From NCBI GenBank assembly GCA_016938655.1, contig JAFGUG010000011.1, positions 1 to 64,000 of the forward strand: DNA of 64,000 nt. The letters are read 5' to 3'. The notes below the pieces were generated by a model. The model saw only the letters and a list, made by a program, of their open reading frames with translations, was not told the DNA's origin and searched no databases. Origin of the DNA: Thiotrichales bacterium. Lineage in GTDB: Bacteria > Pseudomonadota > Gammaproteobacteria > Thiomicrospirales > Thiomicrospiraceae. The number at the start of each line of letters is the position of its first letter. Position 1 is the stretch's first letter. This document shows, one piece after another, positions 9,750-17,961 of this stretch. Both the position numbers and the translations under genes were made by a program.

Positions 9750-10383
9750 TATTTCTCACTCACTCATTAGGCAGTTATTTTTTAAGCCAGTTCTTATTCT
9801 GCTTGCTTTGGCAGTCATTGCAGCCGGTGCTTGGTATATTTTGACTGAAGAGCAGAAGTCTTTTCAAAAAGTCGAAAATCAAAAGGTAAGGGCTTTAAAT
9901 GGCTTAATAAGTCAGGTTAATTTTTTACGAATGCAAGTTAAGTTGTACGCTGAATACGGCGATAAATATAAAGAGCTTGTTCGTCAAGGTGTGGTAAAGC
10001 AGCAAGATCGTGTTTTTTGGGTTGATTCCATGGTTCAAATGCAGCAGTCATTGGTTATGCCGGAATTTAATTTTAGTTTCACACCTGAAGCATCCCTTAC
10101 CAGTGAACGATTTGAGAAGATTCCTATTGCGCCTAGGCCAATCTTTTTTTTCAGCCGCTTGACCGTCAAAATGGGGTTACAGCATGAAGGGGATTTATTA
10201 ACGTTTATAAATGCAATGAACACGCGTGTTTCACCTATGTATTTAGTAGAGAGCTGTAAAACAGAGTTTCAAGTTAAAGAGGTTGAAAAGGCTGAGAGCA
10301 TGAACTTTAACCCGGATAAAGGTAATATTCGTGCTGAATGTTCTTTTATTGTTTTCCATTCGCATGCACAATTGGTAATTTAA
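9733..10383 (+). CDS. MshJ-like (PilO-type) pilus assembly protein
   Basis: A 216-residue bitopic protein with a short cytoplasmic tail, a transmembrane helix at about 17-37 (PVLILLALAVIAAGAWYIL), a coiled coil and a small periplasmic domain, the build of PilO/MshJ alignment-complex proteins. Its start lies within the 3' end of the MshI-like gene, so it is probably translated by coupling. No catalytic motif. The role in an inner-membrane alignment complex is inferred from topology and position. Confidence 0.6.
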   Translation: MSPQNNISHSLIRQLFFKPVLILLALAVIAAGAWYILTEEQKSFQKVENQKVRALNGLISQVNFLRMQVKLYAEYGDKYKELVRQGVVKQQDRVFWVDSMVQMQQSLVMPEFNFSFTPEASLTSERFEKIPIAPRPIFFFSRLTVKMGLQHEGDLLTFINAMNTRVSPMYLVESCKTEFQVKEVEKAESMNFNPDKGNIRAECSFIVFHSHAQLVI

Positions 10384-10426
10384 TCCCTTTACGTTATTGC
10401 GCTTTTAGGCCATAAATAGGTTAGTT

Positions 10427-11041
10427 ATGAACAACAATATTACGCTTAAGGCGATTGGTTTAAGCAGTTTCATTTTTATGTCACTTCTTATTGGCTCTTT
10501 TCATACTTATGCAGATGAGCCTAATATAGATACGCTTTTAATGGCTCCTGAACAGCGAGCAAAAATTGATCAACAACGTCTTGACTATTTAAACAGTAAA
10601 AATGTCGATGAAGTCAAACAAGAAGAAAAACCACCCGAGGTTAAAACGGTTAAAAAAACTGGGCCTTATAAACCAAGAAATCCGATTGCTTCGAAAATTG
10701 CGGTTTCTGCAGTCATTGAAAAACCCAATGGAGAACGTGTGGTTCGAGTGAATAACGAATTTCAATCTCAATCGACTAAAAAAATACCGTTGCAGTTTAA
10801 TCAAACCACGCCAAAAGGCGCAGTGATTCAAGATGGTGACAAGACGGTTGTTGTGCCTGTGGGTAGTACTTATCTGTCTCAAAAAAATAAGGTGGTAGAG
10901 AGTCACACTCTTTTAAAACCATCGCCCGAGTCAAATCAAAAGTCGCGAACAAAACCAGAGCGACAAATTTTGAATGCTGATGATTCAGCTGTTAAACAGA
11001 CCTTAAAAGATTTACAAACCGTAACAGCCCCGCAAAAATGA
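10427..11041 (+). CDS. MshK/PilP-like periplasmic protein
   Basis: A 204-residue exported protein. Its signal peptide or anchor ends near FHTYADEP (residue 29-32), followed by a charged, Pro/Lys-rich linker and a small domain (residues about 85-155) reading SAVIEKPNGERVVRVNNEF and GAVIQDGDKTVVVPVG. Position after the PilO-like gene suggests the pilotin/PilP or MshK role of tying the inner-membrane complex to the secretin. Its stop overlaps the rmuC start by 4 bp, placing rmuC at the end of the same transcript. The domain itself was not recognised with certainty. Confidence 0.55.
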   Translation: MNNNITLKAIGLSSFIFMSLLIGSFHTYADEPNIDTLLMAPEQRAKIDQQRLDYLNSKNVDEVKQEEKPPEVKTVKKTGPYKPRNPIASKIAVSAVIEKPNGERVVRVNNEFQSQSTKKIPLQFNQTTPKGAVIQDGDKTVVVPVGSTYLSQKNKVVESHTLLKPSPESNQKSRTKPERQILNADDSAVKQTLKDLQTVTAPQK

Positions 11042-12477
11042 TTGAAATCCATTCCCTATTATTAGGCCTCCTGGCTTTTGGCTGGCTGGCTGCGATCGTT
11101 ATATTCTTTAAATACCAATCCAAGCAGGGACTGTTACACAGTCGCCAGATTGAGTTAGCCACACAGGCTGAGCAACTTCGAAGTTTAGAGGTGATTAGCG
11201 TTCAAAACCAACAGCTTGAAAATCAGTTGAATGTACTTCGCCCCTTGCAAGGGACTGTGGCAGAACTCAATAAGCAACTCACGCAGCTCCAAGGGCAGTT
11301 TGAAACTAAAGAGGCTGAGTTACGTTCTTTGAATAAGGAAAGTAGCCAACTGCGTGAAACCAATGCCGAACTGAATAAAACCTTAGAGCATGAGCGTGCG
11401 CATACCCAAGAAAAAATCCAGTTATTAGAAGACGCCAAGCACCAACTTGCGAATGAGTTTAAAGTGTTGGCCAATCAGATTTTTGAAAGTAAACAGACAC
11501 AGTTAACTGAATACAATAAGCAGAGTGTGGAAGCGGCTATTAAGCCGATGAATGCGGCGCTAGAATCCTTTAAGCAACGCGTTGAAACGGTGCATAAAGA
11601 GGATTTAGAAGGCCGTGCTAGCTTGGGCGAGCAGCTTAAACAACTGCAGGTGCTGAACAGTAAGATGAGCACCGAAGCACAAAACTTAACGCAAGCTTTA
11701 AAAGGCGACAGTAAAACCCAAGGGAATTGGGGCGAACTGATTTTAGAGCGTTTGTTAGAACGTTCGGGTTTACGTGAGGGCGTCGAGTTTGATCGTGAAA
11801 AATCGTTTGTAAGTGATGAAGGTAAACGTTTAAGACCCGACGTGGTTATAAATTTACCCGATAAAAAACACATAGTGGTCGATTCTAAAGTGTCGCTCTC
11901 CAACTATGAACAAGCCTTAAACAGTGAGACGGCTGCGCTTCGAGAGATGGCGTTAAAACTGCACCTCAAAAGCTTAAAAAACCATATTGATACACTGGCC
12001 AGTAAGCGTTACGAGCATTTAGATCGTTTAAATGCCCCCGATTTTATCTTAATGTTCTTGCCGGTAGAAGGCGCTTATTTAATGGCGATAGAGGCCGATC
12101 CAAGTATCTTTGAAACCGCGTTTGAAAAGAATGTTGCCGTAGTCACACCAACCACCTTGTTTACCACACTCAAAACCATCGAGCAGTTATGGCGCTATGA
12201 ACGCCAAAGTGAAAACACCGTTAAACTGATAAAACGTGCTGCTGAAGTACACGATAAATTTGTAGGGTTTGTGGAAACTTTTGAAAAAGTCGGAACGCAA
12301 TTTGATACCGCACATAAGAGTTACCAAAAAGCACGTAACCAGATGATGCAGGGTAGCGGTAACCTCATTCGCCAAGCGGAGATGCTCAAAGACCTCGCCG
12401 GTAAAACCAAAAAAGACATGCCAGAACATCTGCTTGAAGAAGCCGAGGGCGTTAAAGTGATTGAACAGGGCGCTTAA
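11038..12477 (+). CDS. rmuC: DNA recombination protein RmuC
   Basis: A 479-residue RmuC-family protein, close to the E. coli length. An N-terminal transmembrane helix (residues 4-23) precedes a long coiled coil (about 35-150, heptads rich in Gln/Leu/Glu) and the PD-(D/E)XK-like RmuC domain (about 190-440) with GNWGELILERLLERSG, RLRPDVVINLP and HIVVDSKVSLSNYEQ. RmuC limits rearrangements at inverted repeats and is thought to be a nuclease. It starts inside the stop region of the previous gene, yet base composition becomes visibly GC-richer here. A palindrome-based terminator follows. Confidence 0.93.
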   Translation: MIEIHSLLLGLLAFGWLAAIVIFFKYQSKQGLLHSRQIELATQAEQLRSLEVISVQNQQLENQLNVLRPLQGTVAELNKQLTQLQGQFETKEAELRSLNKESSQLRETNAELNKTLEHERAHTQEKIQLLEDAKHQLANEFKVLANQIFESKQTQLTEYNKQSVEAAIKPMNAALESFKQRVETVHKEDLEGRASLGEQLKQLQVLNSKMSTEAQNLTQALKGDSKTQGNWGELILERLLERSGLREGVEFDREKSFVSDEGKRLRPDVVINLPDKKHIVVDSKVSLSNYEQALNSETAALREMALKLHLKSLKNHIDTLASKRYEHLDRLNAPDFILMFLPVEGAYLMAIEADPSIFETAFEKNVAVVTPTTLFTTLKTIEQLWRYERQSENTVKLIKRAAEVHDKFVGFVETFEKVGTQFDTAHKSYQKARNQMMQGSGNLIRQAEMLKDLAGKTKKDMPEHLLEEAEGVKVIEQGA

Positions 12478-12502
12478 GTTTTCTTCAATTTCGACTTAAA
12501 TT

Positions 12503-12528
12503 AAAACCAGCAGGCCTGCTGGTTTTTT
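12503..12528. terminator. Bidirectional terminator built on the iterated palindrome
   Basis: A 24-bp perfect palindrome (12503-12526) whose centre is AGCAGGCCTGCT. It is flanked by A-run and T-run, so it can act in both directions between the convergent rmuC and GNAT genes. This is the clearest case of the repeat serving as a terminator stem. Confidence 0.8.
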
Positions 12529-12549
12529 AATGCGCGTATTTCAAGCCTT

Positions 12550-13047
12550 TTACTCTTGGTTTGAATAAACCATACACAACCAGTCTTTATTGGCGTTTTT
12601 AGCTTGTTCATAGCGCGTTCTTAAAGGTTCTGGTAAACCCTCGGGTTCGCATGATTGGTAGCCTAATGGGTGGTAGAAGGGCGCTAAATGACCATGCGGA
12701 AAGGCATAAACCGAAAACCAGCAGGCCTGCTGACTTTTAAGTGGTTTATCTTCATGGATTGTATCTTCAAGCGTGGTTTGAATCCATGCGTGTATTTGTT
12801 GCATGAACTGTTGACCAATTCCCTGTTTACGATGGGTTTCCACCACAAACAAACCACGTAACCAAAAGCCATTGCTGGCAATGTCTGCAACTGGAATTAA
12901 ACGCGCCACGGCAATCGTTTTACCGTGCTGTTTGAGCCAAAAGTTCCAGTCACCTCGGTTGGCAGACTGTTCACCCTGCTGTTTTAAAAAGTGATTCAGT
13001 AGTCGAATTTGCTCTGCTTGTACGTTTTCAAAAAGCCATTCTGTCAT
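12550..13047 (-). CDS. GNAT-family N-acetyltransferase
   Basis: A 165-residue GNAT acyltransferase using acetyl-CoA; substrate unknown. The core acetyl-CoA motif is visible as WLRGLFVVETHRKQGIGQQF (around residues 68-87), the Q/RxxGxG signature, followed by the C-terminal strand with FSVYAFPHGHLAPFYHPLGY. It is convergent with rmuC and divergent from the DTW gene. Codons for QQACW are contributed by a perfect copy of the iterated palindrome. Confidence 0.85.
   Translation of the reverse strand: MTEWLFENVQAEQIRLLNHFLKQQGEQSANRGDWNFWLKQHGKTIAVARLIPVADIASNGFWLRGLFVVETHRKQGIGQQFMQQIHAWIQTTLEDTIHEDKPLKSQQACWFSVYAFPHGHLAPFYHPLGYQSCEPEGLPEPLRTRYEQAKNANKDWLCMVYSNQE
12720..12731. repeat. Iterated palindrome, perfect core (in GNAT gene)
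   Basis: AGCAGGCCTGCT within coding sequence, extended to CAGCAGGCCTGCTG. Read on the minus strand it supplies Gln-Gln-Ala-Cys. Confidence 0.85.
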
Positions 13048-13108
13048 GTCGAATCATTCACGCTTTAGTATCATAGAGACCCTATTTTAACCGACTAATT
13101 CATACCCT

Positions 13109-13756
13109 ATGCCAACATCTTCGCCAAGAGCCATCTGCCCAACCTGCCAACGACCCGAAAAGGTTTGCCTATGCCAATGGATAAAGCCGATTCATAACCT
13201 GGTTGAAGTCGGTATTTTGCAACACCCAACGGAAACCTCTCAAATTAAAGGCACCGCTAAAATTGCCGAATTGAGTTTACAGAAATCCCATGTTTGGATA
13301 GGTGAAAACTTTACTGATGAACAAACGTTGCAGGCTTGGTTAAAGGTTGGCGAAGTGTTTTTGCTCTATCCTGAGATTGCGGCATTGAATGAAGGCGGTA
13401 ATAAACCTACCAGCCAACGCAGTTATGACGTGGATTGGGTCAGTGCACATTATCCTTTAACACAGATTAAACTGCTGATTTTAGATGGCACTTGGCGCAA
13501 AACCCACAAGATGATGATGCAAAACACCTTTCTGCACAGTCTAAAGCGATTGCAGTTAACCCCAAAAACCCCATCCACGTATCAAATACGTAAACAAAAA
13601 GATGTGGGTTCTCTGTCCACCATCGAAGCGATTTATCAGGCTTTAATGCAACTGGAACACGATGCCAATAAGTTTCAACCTTTAATGCGTGCTTTTCAGG
13701 ACATGGTCGCGCAACAGCTTGCATTTCGCACTAAGAACGAGCCTCAATCCAAATGA
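13109..13756 (+). CDS. DTW-domain tRNA-uridine aminocarboxypropyltransferase
   Basis: A 215-residue DTW-domain protein, the family that transfers the 3-amino-3-carboxypropyl group of SAM to uridine in tRNA (TapT/YfiP type). The N-terminal cysteine cluster CPTCQRPEKVCLC and the family motif DGTWRKTHKM (from residue about 128) are both present, as is SQRSYDVDW-type loop sequence. Divergently transcribed from the GNAT gene, 61 bp apart, and convergent with manC (6-bp gap). The family is clear; the exact tRNA position modified is inferred. Confidence 0.85.
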   Translation: MPTSSPRAICPTCQRPEKVCLCQWIKPIHNLVEVGILQHPTETSQIKGTAKIAELSLQKSHVWIGENFTDEQTLQAWLKVGEVFLLYPEIAALNEGGNKPTSQRSYDVDWVSAHYPLTQIKLLILDGTWRKTHKMMMQNTFLHSLKRLQLTPKTPSTYQIRKQKDVGSLSTIEAIYQALMQLEHDANKFQPLMRAFQDMVAQQLAFRTKNEPQSK

Positions 13757-13762
13757 ATCATC

Positions 13763-15139
13763 TTAATATTCGCTAAAGCGCTCAATATCCGTCTCACTGA
13801 TAATATCACCCACTTGAGCTTCAATTAATATTAACGGTTCGGCTTCAAAGTTTGCCAAGCGGTGTTTCTCACCAATTGGGATATAAGTCGATTCATTAGG
13901 TAATACGGCGTTGGTTTGTGTGCCAATGGTGACGGTGGCAGTGCCGGAAATGACAATCCAATGTTCACTGCGGTATTGATGAGTTTGCAAACTTAAGCTT
14001 TTACCCGGTTGTACTTCAATGCGTTTAATTTTGTAGCGTTTACCGCTTTCTAAAATCGTATAGGTTCCCCAGGGTCGATGAACCGTTCGATGGTGATAGG
14101 GGAGGTCACTGCCTCGCTGCTTAAGAATATCTACTACCTGCTTGATGTTTTGCCCTGAGCCTTTAGGTGCAATCAACAGGGCATCTGCGGTATCAATCAC
14201 CATCAAATTATCCACATCAACAAGCGATACCATGCGTTGTTCACTTAAAATTAAGTTGTTATGCGCGTTCAGTAACACCATGTTGTCTTGGCTTGTGTTG
14301 CCCCGTTTATCTTGCGGCAGTATGTCGCATAACCCTTCAAAGCTGCCAAGATCACGCCAGCCCATTTCGGCGCTGATGACCTTTATTAGTGGGCTTTTTT
14401 CCATTACTGCATAATCAATGCTGTTTGTGGGAATCGCTTGCATGGCCTCGGTTGTAACCCGTTGGTAATCCGAGTTGGCTGTTTTTTGAATCGTTTTATG
14501 TGCTGACACGCAAGCATGGTAAATGTCGGGTGCGTGTTGTTTCAGTTCCTCTAAAAAAACACCGGCTTTAAAACAGAATAAGCCGCTGTTCCATACATAG
14601 TGACCTTGTTCTAAGTAACGTTCTGCAGTTGTTGAATTTGGTTTTTCGGTAAAAGACAAAACGTCCGCACCATTGGTTTCAATGTAACCAAATGCCGTCT
14701 CTGGATAAGTGGGTTGAGTACCAAAGGTGACCAGTTGATTCTGTTTTGCGAGTGTTTTGGCTGAATTTACCGCCACTTCATAAGCGACTTGGTTGGTAAT
14801 AAGATGGTCAGAAGGCGTGACCAAAACCAGCTGATTTGGCTCTAACCCCAAACACGCTAAGGCAATCGCGGGGGCGGTATTTCGACTGCATGGTTCGAGT
14901 AAGAAGTGGCGTTTTGGACTGGGGTCTAACGATAAGGCTTGAATTTGATCACGCGCCAAAAAGTAAAGTGCTTCATTCAAAACAATTAAAAACTGGTCGC
15001 AGAGTGGTTGGTTACGTTTAACGGTTTTTTGAAACAGTGACTCGTCATCAAACAAAGGAACAAATTGTTTTGGAGCGTGTTCCCGGCTAATGGGCCAAAG
15101 TCGGGTGCCAGAACCGCCGCATAAAATTAGATTAATCAA
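13763..15139 (-). CDS. manC: Mannose-1-phosphate guanylyltransferase / mannose-6-phosphate isomerase
   Basis: A 458-residue bifunctional enzyme of the ManC/AlgA/CpsB family that makes GDP-mannose for polysaccharide synthesis. The nucleotidyltransferase domain starts with LCGGSGTRLWPISRE and has FTEKPN and WNSGLFCF. The C-terminal cupin (about 345-455) has RPWGTYTILESG, VQPGKSLSLQTHQYRSEHW and an EKHRL segment, typical of type II phosphomannose isomerase. The reading frame offers a TTG start at 15139, preceded by GGATGAT about 8 nt upstream; no in-frame ATG precedes the GGSGTR motif. No polysaccharide genes flank it here. Confidence 0.92.
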   Translation of the reverse strand: MINLILCGGSGTRLWPISREHAPKQFVPLFDDESLFQKTVKRNQPLCDQFLIVLNEALYFLARDQIQALSLDPSPKRHFLLEPCSRNTAPAIALACLGLEPNQLVLVTPSDHLITNQVAYEVAVNSAKTLAKQNQLVTFGTQPTYPETAFGYIETNGADVLSFTEKPNSTTAERYLEQGHYVWNSGLFCFKAGVFLEELKQHAPDIYHACVSAHKTIQKTANSDYQRVTTEAMQAIPTNSIDYAVMEKSPLIKVISAEMGWRDLGSFEGLCDILPQDKRGNTSQDNMVLLNAHNNLILSEQRMVSLVDVDNLMVIDTADALLIAPKGSGQNIKQVVDILKQRGSDLPYHHRTVHRPWGTYTILESGKRYKIKRIEVQPGKSLSLQTHQYRSEHWIVISGTATVTIGTQTNAVLPNESTYIPIGEKHRLANFEAEPLILIEAQVGDIISETDIERFSEY

Positions 15140-15160
15140 TATCTTATCATCCGTTTATCA

Positions 15161-15183
15161 GAACAAACGTAATGGGTTTGTTC
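15161..15183. other. Short hairpin in the manC leader
   Basis: GAACAAAC (15161-15168) and GTTTGTTC (15176-15183) form a perfect 8-bp stem around 7 nt, about 22 bp before the manC start. No T tract follows in the manC direction, so it may be an operator or leader structure. A one-base-diverged iterated palindrome AGCAGGCCTGTT lies at 15230-15241 in the same gap. Confidence 0.4.
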
Positions 15184-15284
15184 TTGTTCGTATGCTTATT
15201 TACGCTTCTTGCGCACGGTTTTATAAGTTAGCAGGCCTGTTAACATTTAATATTTGACGTTATTGCAGACTTTTACGTGGTGTT

Positions 15285-16220
15285 TTAAAGCGGCGTTTTA
15301 TAGGGTTCGCCCGCAATCTCTCTTACCAGTTTCGGCACTAAATACCCCGGCAGGCTTTTACGTAGGGTTTCATGCAGTGTCTGTGCAATGTCGTCCGACA
15401 CTTCAAAATGACTTGCACCTTGCACCCTATCCAGTTGGTGTAAGTAGTATGGCAATACACCTTGTTTAAACAGGGCGTGACTCAAATTTTCTAAACTTTG
15501 CGTATCATCATTCACTCCTTTTAATAACACGCTCTGATTCAACAGATGAAACCCCGTGTCGCGATATAAAGTGAGCAGGCCTGCTGTTTTTTCGCTGAGT
15601 TCATTGGCATGATTGCAGTGCACCACCATCATCTTGTTTAAACGACTGCTTTTTGCCCAACCTAAAAAGGTGGTTTGTGGCGATTTTGAGGGCGCAACAA
15701 TCGGCGTGCGGGTGTGAATGCGCAGGGTTTGAATGTGTTCAATGGCCTCAATTTTTTCAATCAAGTTTACTAACGCTGACTCAGATAAACTAAAGGGGTC
15801 GCCGCCACTCAAAATCACTTCGTGAATCGAGCTGTCTGCTTGAATAATGTCTAATGCCGCTTGCCAGTGACGTTGATTAATTTGCTGTTCGTAAGGGAAG
15901 TGCCGTCTAAAACAATACCGACAGTGAATATCGCATTTTGGGCTGGCCATCAGCAAGACACGGCCGTGGTATTTGTGAATTAAACTCGGTGTTGGGTTCT
16001 TTTGCAAATCGCCAACTGGGTCGTATTTATAATCGGGGTGAATGTGGGTTTCTAATTGAACCGGCAGAATCTGTTTTAACAGTGGATCGTTGGGATTGTT
16101 GGGTTCAATCTGCGCAATAAAATCGGCGTGTGCCTTAAATCGGAACGCACTTTCATGCACATTCAGAGAATTTTCCTCAAGATTGAGGGTTTGGCAGAGA
16201 GATTTAATCGCAGAGGTCAT
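15285..16220 (-). CDS. epmB: EF-P beta-lysylation protein EpmB (lysine 2,3-aminomutase-like)
   Basis: A 311-residue radical SAM/PLP enzyme that isomerises L-lysine to (R)-beta-lysine for modification of EF-P. The radical SAM motif CX3CX2C is seen as CDIHCRYC (around residue 100). ILSGGDPFSLSE and the C-terminal GYLVPKLVREIAGEP are typical, and the length is that of EpmB rather than of catabolic aminomutases. It is divergent from efp, with epmA just beyond: the three genes of the beta-lysylation pathway are adjacent. Contains one perfect iterated palindrome coding for Ala-Gly-Leu-Leu. Confidence 0.95.
   Translation of the reverse strand: MTSAIKSLCQTLNLEENSLNVHESAFRFKAHADFIAQIEPNNPNDPLLKQILPVQLETHIHPDYKYDPVGDLQKNPTPSLIHKYHGRVLLMASPKCDIHCRYCFRRHFPYEQQINQRHWQAALDIIQADSSIHEVILSGGDPFSLSESALVNLIEKIEAIEHIQTLRIHTRTPIVAPSKSPQTTFLGWAKSSRLNKMMVVHCNHANELSEKTAGLLTLYRDTGFHLLNQSVLLKGVNDDTQSLENLSHALFKQGVLPYYLHQLDRVQGASHFEVSDDIAQTLHETLRKSLPGYLVPKLVREIAGEPYKTPL
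15575..15586. repeat. Iterated palindrome, perfect core (in epmB)
   Basis: AGCAGGCCTGCT inside epmB, read as part of KTAGLLT. A different frame from the copy in the GNAT gene. Confidence 0.85.
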
Positions 16221-16248
16221 TAAAATAGCAGGGCTTTTATCGGTTTGG

Positions 16249-16277
16249 TTTTCACTTTACCGCTTTTCAGTTAGAAT
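16249..16277 (+). promoter_or_regulatory. Candidate efp promoter
   Basis: TTTTCA (16249-16254) and TAGAAT (16272-16277), 17 bp apart, in the 152-bp divergent gap between epmB and efp. The -10 is good and the -35 moderate. Confidence 0.35.
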
Positions 16278-16372
16278 AAGCGCATTATTTGTCTGGCGTA
16301 TTGGGTTGAGATGCTTATTTACCCTAAAACGCGCCAGATTCCCTATTTTAAGACAAGCGAACAGGTAAAGAT

Positions 16373-16939
16373 ATGGCAACTTACAGCACAACCGAATTTA
16401 AAGGTGGTTTGAAATTTTTAATGGACGGTCAACCGTGTTCCATTGTTGAAAATACCCAAGTTTCACCGGGTAAAGGGCAGGCGTTTAACCGCGTGAAATA
16501 CCGCAACCTAATCACTGGTAAATTGGTTGAAAAAACCTTTAAGTCGGGTGAGAAGGTGGATGCCGCAGATGTTGTGGACACCGATTTACAGTATTTGTAT
16601 AACGATGGTCAGTTTTGGCACTTTATGGATGCGACTTCGTTTGAACAGTTTCAAGCGGAAGAAGCCGCGGTAGCCGATGTGCAAAAGTGGTTAGTTGAAC
16701 AGTCGATGTGCACGGTCACGTTATTTAACGGTCAGCCTATCTCTGTGACACCGCCTAAACAAATTACCCTTGAAATCACCGATACCGATCCAGGTTTAAA
16801 AGGCGATTCTCAAGGAACCGGTGGTAAGCCAGCAACCTTAAGTACCGGTGCCGTTGTGCAAGTACCTTTGTTTGTGCAAATTGGTGAAAGCATTATCGTC
16901 AACACCGAAAAAGGTGAGTACGTATCACGTGCTAAGTAA
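16373..16939 (+). CDS. efp: Elongation factor P
   Basis: A 188-residue translation factor that rescues ribosomes stalled at polyproline stretches by binding between the P and E sites. The modification loop SPGKGQAF places the lysine at residue 34, the site beta-lysylated by EpmA with EpmB product. KOW-like N-domain and two OB domains are full length; the C-terminal GEYVSRAK is normal. Its stop overlaps the epmA GTG start region, coupling substrate and modifier. Confidence 0.97.
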   Translation: MATYSTTEFKGGLKFLMDGQPCSIVENTQVSPGKGQAFNRVKYRNLITGKLVEKTFKSGEKVDAADVVDTDLQYLYNDGQFWHFMDATSFEQFQAEEAAVADVQKWLVEQSMCTVTLFNGQPISVTPPKQITLEITDTDPGLKGDSQGTGGKPATLSTGAVVQVPLFVQIGESIIVNTEKGEYVSRAK

Positions 16940-17939
16940 TCAGCCGTTTGCTTTGAGCGAATTTGATTCGCTCAGAGCGCGACTTGAAAAACGTTCGCAA
17001 CTGTTACAAACGGTGCGAGCGTTTTTTTATGTCCGCAATGTTTGCGAGGTGGATACGCCGCTGTTATCCAAAGCCGCTACGCCCGATGTGCATTTGCACT
17101 CTTTGCACACCCAGGTGCAGGTGCCCGGTTTTAAAAACTCGCAAACTTACTACCTGCATACTTCGCCCGAATACCCCATGAAGCGGCTATTGTGTCATGG
17201 CAGTGGCGATATTTTCTTTTTGGGTAAGGTGTTTCGCGATGGTGATTTAAGTCCGCGTCACCAAGTGGAATTCACCATGTTGGAGTGGTATCGACTAAAT
17301 TTTTCGATGTTTGACTTAATTGCAGAAGTAGCAGGCCTGCTTAAATCCATTTTGGGCGATTTGAGTGTGGAACAACTCACCTACCAGCAAGCGTTTAAAA
17401 TCTATGCGGGGATTGACGATATTTTCAGTGCCAGTGCCGCCCAATGTCAGGCCTGCTTAAGCCGGTTTAAGGTGCCGGAGATTGTGGGGGTGGATAAAGA
17501 CGATAAACCCTTGTGGGAACAGTTGGTGTTAACCGAAGTAATTGAATCGCAGTTAGGCCAAACAGCAAATGGGGAAAATCGGATTACGGTGCTTTATCAC
17601 TTTCCGGCAAGAGACGCCGCATTAGCGCAACTCTCAGCAAACAACCCAAATGTTGCTGAGCGATTTGAAGTGTTTATAAACGGTATGGAACTGGCGAATG
17701 GCTACCAAGAGCTCGCGGATGCCGAAACTTACCGCGAACGCTTTAGTGAGTCGTTAGCCCTGCGTGAACAATGCGATTTGCCAACTGTTCCACTGGATGA
17801 AAACTTACTGCAAACCTTAAAAGAGAAACCGTTGCCCGATTGCAGCGGCGTGGCGCTCGGCGTTGATCGCTTGTTTTTGTTGCAACAAGGCTTCAAAGAT
17901 ATCGAGCAGGGCATTGGATTTGGGTTGTTGGCGCAATAG
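16929..17939 (+). CDS. epmA: EF-P--(R)-beta-lysine ligase EpmA
   Basis: A lysyl-tRNA synthetase paralogue lacking the anticodon-binding domain (GenX/PoxA/YjeA) that attaches (R)-beta-lysine to Lys34 of EF-P. Class II motifs are present: motif 1 around [13 protein letters not shown], motif 2 [21 protein letters not shown], and motif 3 [12 protein letters not shown] near the end. The open frame extends upstream to 16848, inside efp, but a GTG at 16929 with AAGGTGAG about 10 nt before it gives 336 residues, near the family's usual 325. I prefer that start. Two iterated-palindrome copies lie within (17330-17341 perfect, 17448-17457 partial). Confidence 0.93.
   Translation: MLSNQPFALSEFDSLRARLEKRSQLLQTVRAFFYVRNVCEVDTPLLSKAATPDVHLHSLHTQVQVPGFKNSQTYYLHTSPEYPMKRLLCHGSGDIFFLGKVFRDGDLSPRHQVEFTMLEWYRLNFSMFDLIAEVAGLLKSILGDLSVEQLTYQQAFKIYAGIDDIFSASAAQCQACLSRFKVPEIVGVDKDDKPLWEQLVLTEVIESQLGQTANGENRITVLYHFPARDAALAQLSANNPNVAERFEVFINGMELANGYQELADAETYRERFSESLALREQCDLPTVPLDENLLQTLKEKPLPDCSGVALGVDRLFLLQQGFKDIEQGIGFGLLAQ
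17330..17341. repeat. Iterated palindrome, perfect core (in epmA)
   Basis: AGCAGGCCTGCT, read as VAGLLK. A 10-bp partial copy (CAGGCCTGCT) lies 118 bp downstream at 17448-17457 and is read as QACL, a different frame. Confidence 0.85.
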
Positions 17940-17961
17940 TGATGCTTTCGTTTGTTAGCAG

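Noticed and set aside
11475..11903. 142-codon frame opposite rmuC
   Set aside because: Shadow of a strongly conserved gene; Ser/Cys-rich, no ribosome-binding site.
16848..16928. Extra N-terminal 27 codons of epmA
   Set aside because: They lie inside efp in another frame; a GTG at 16929 with a ribosome-binding site gives the family length.
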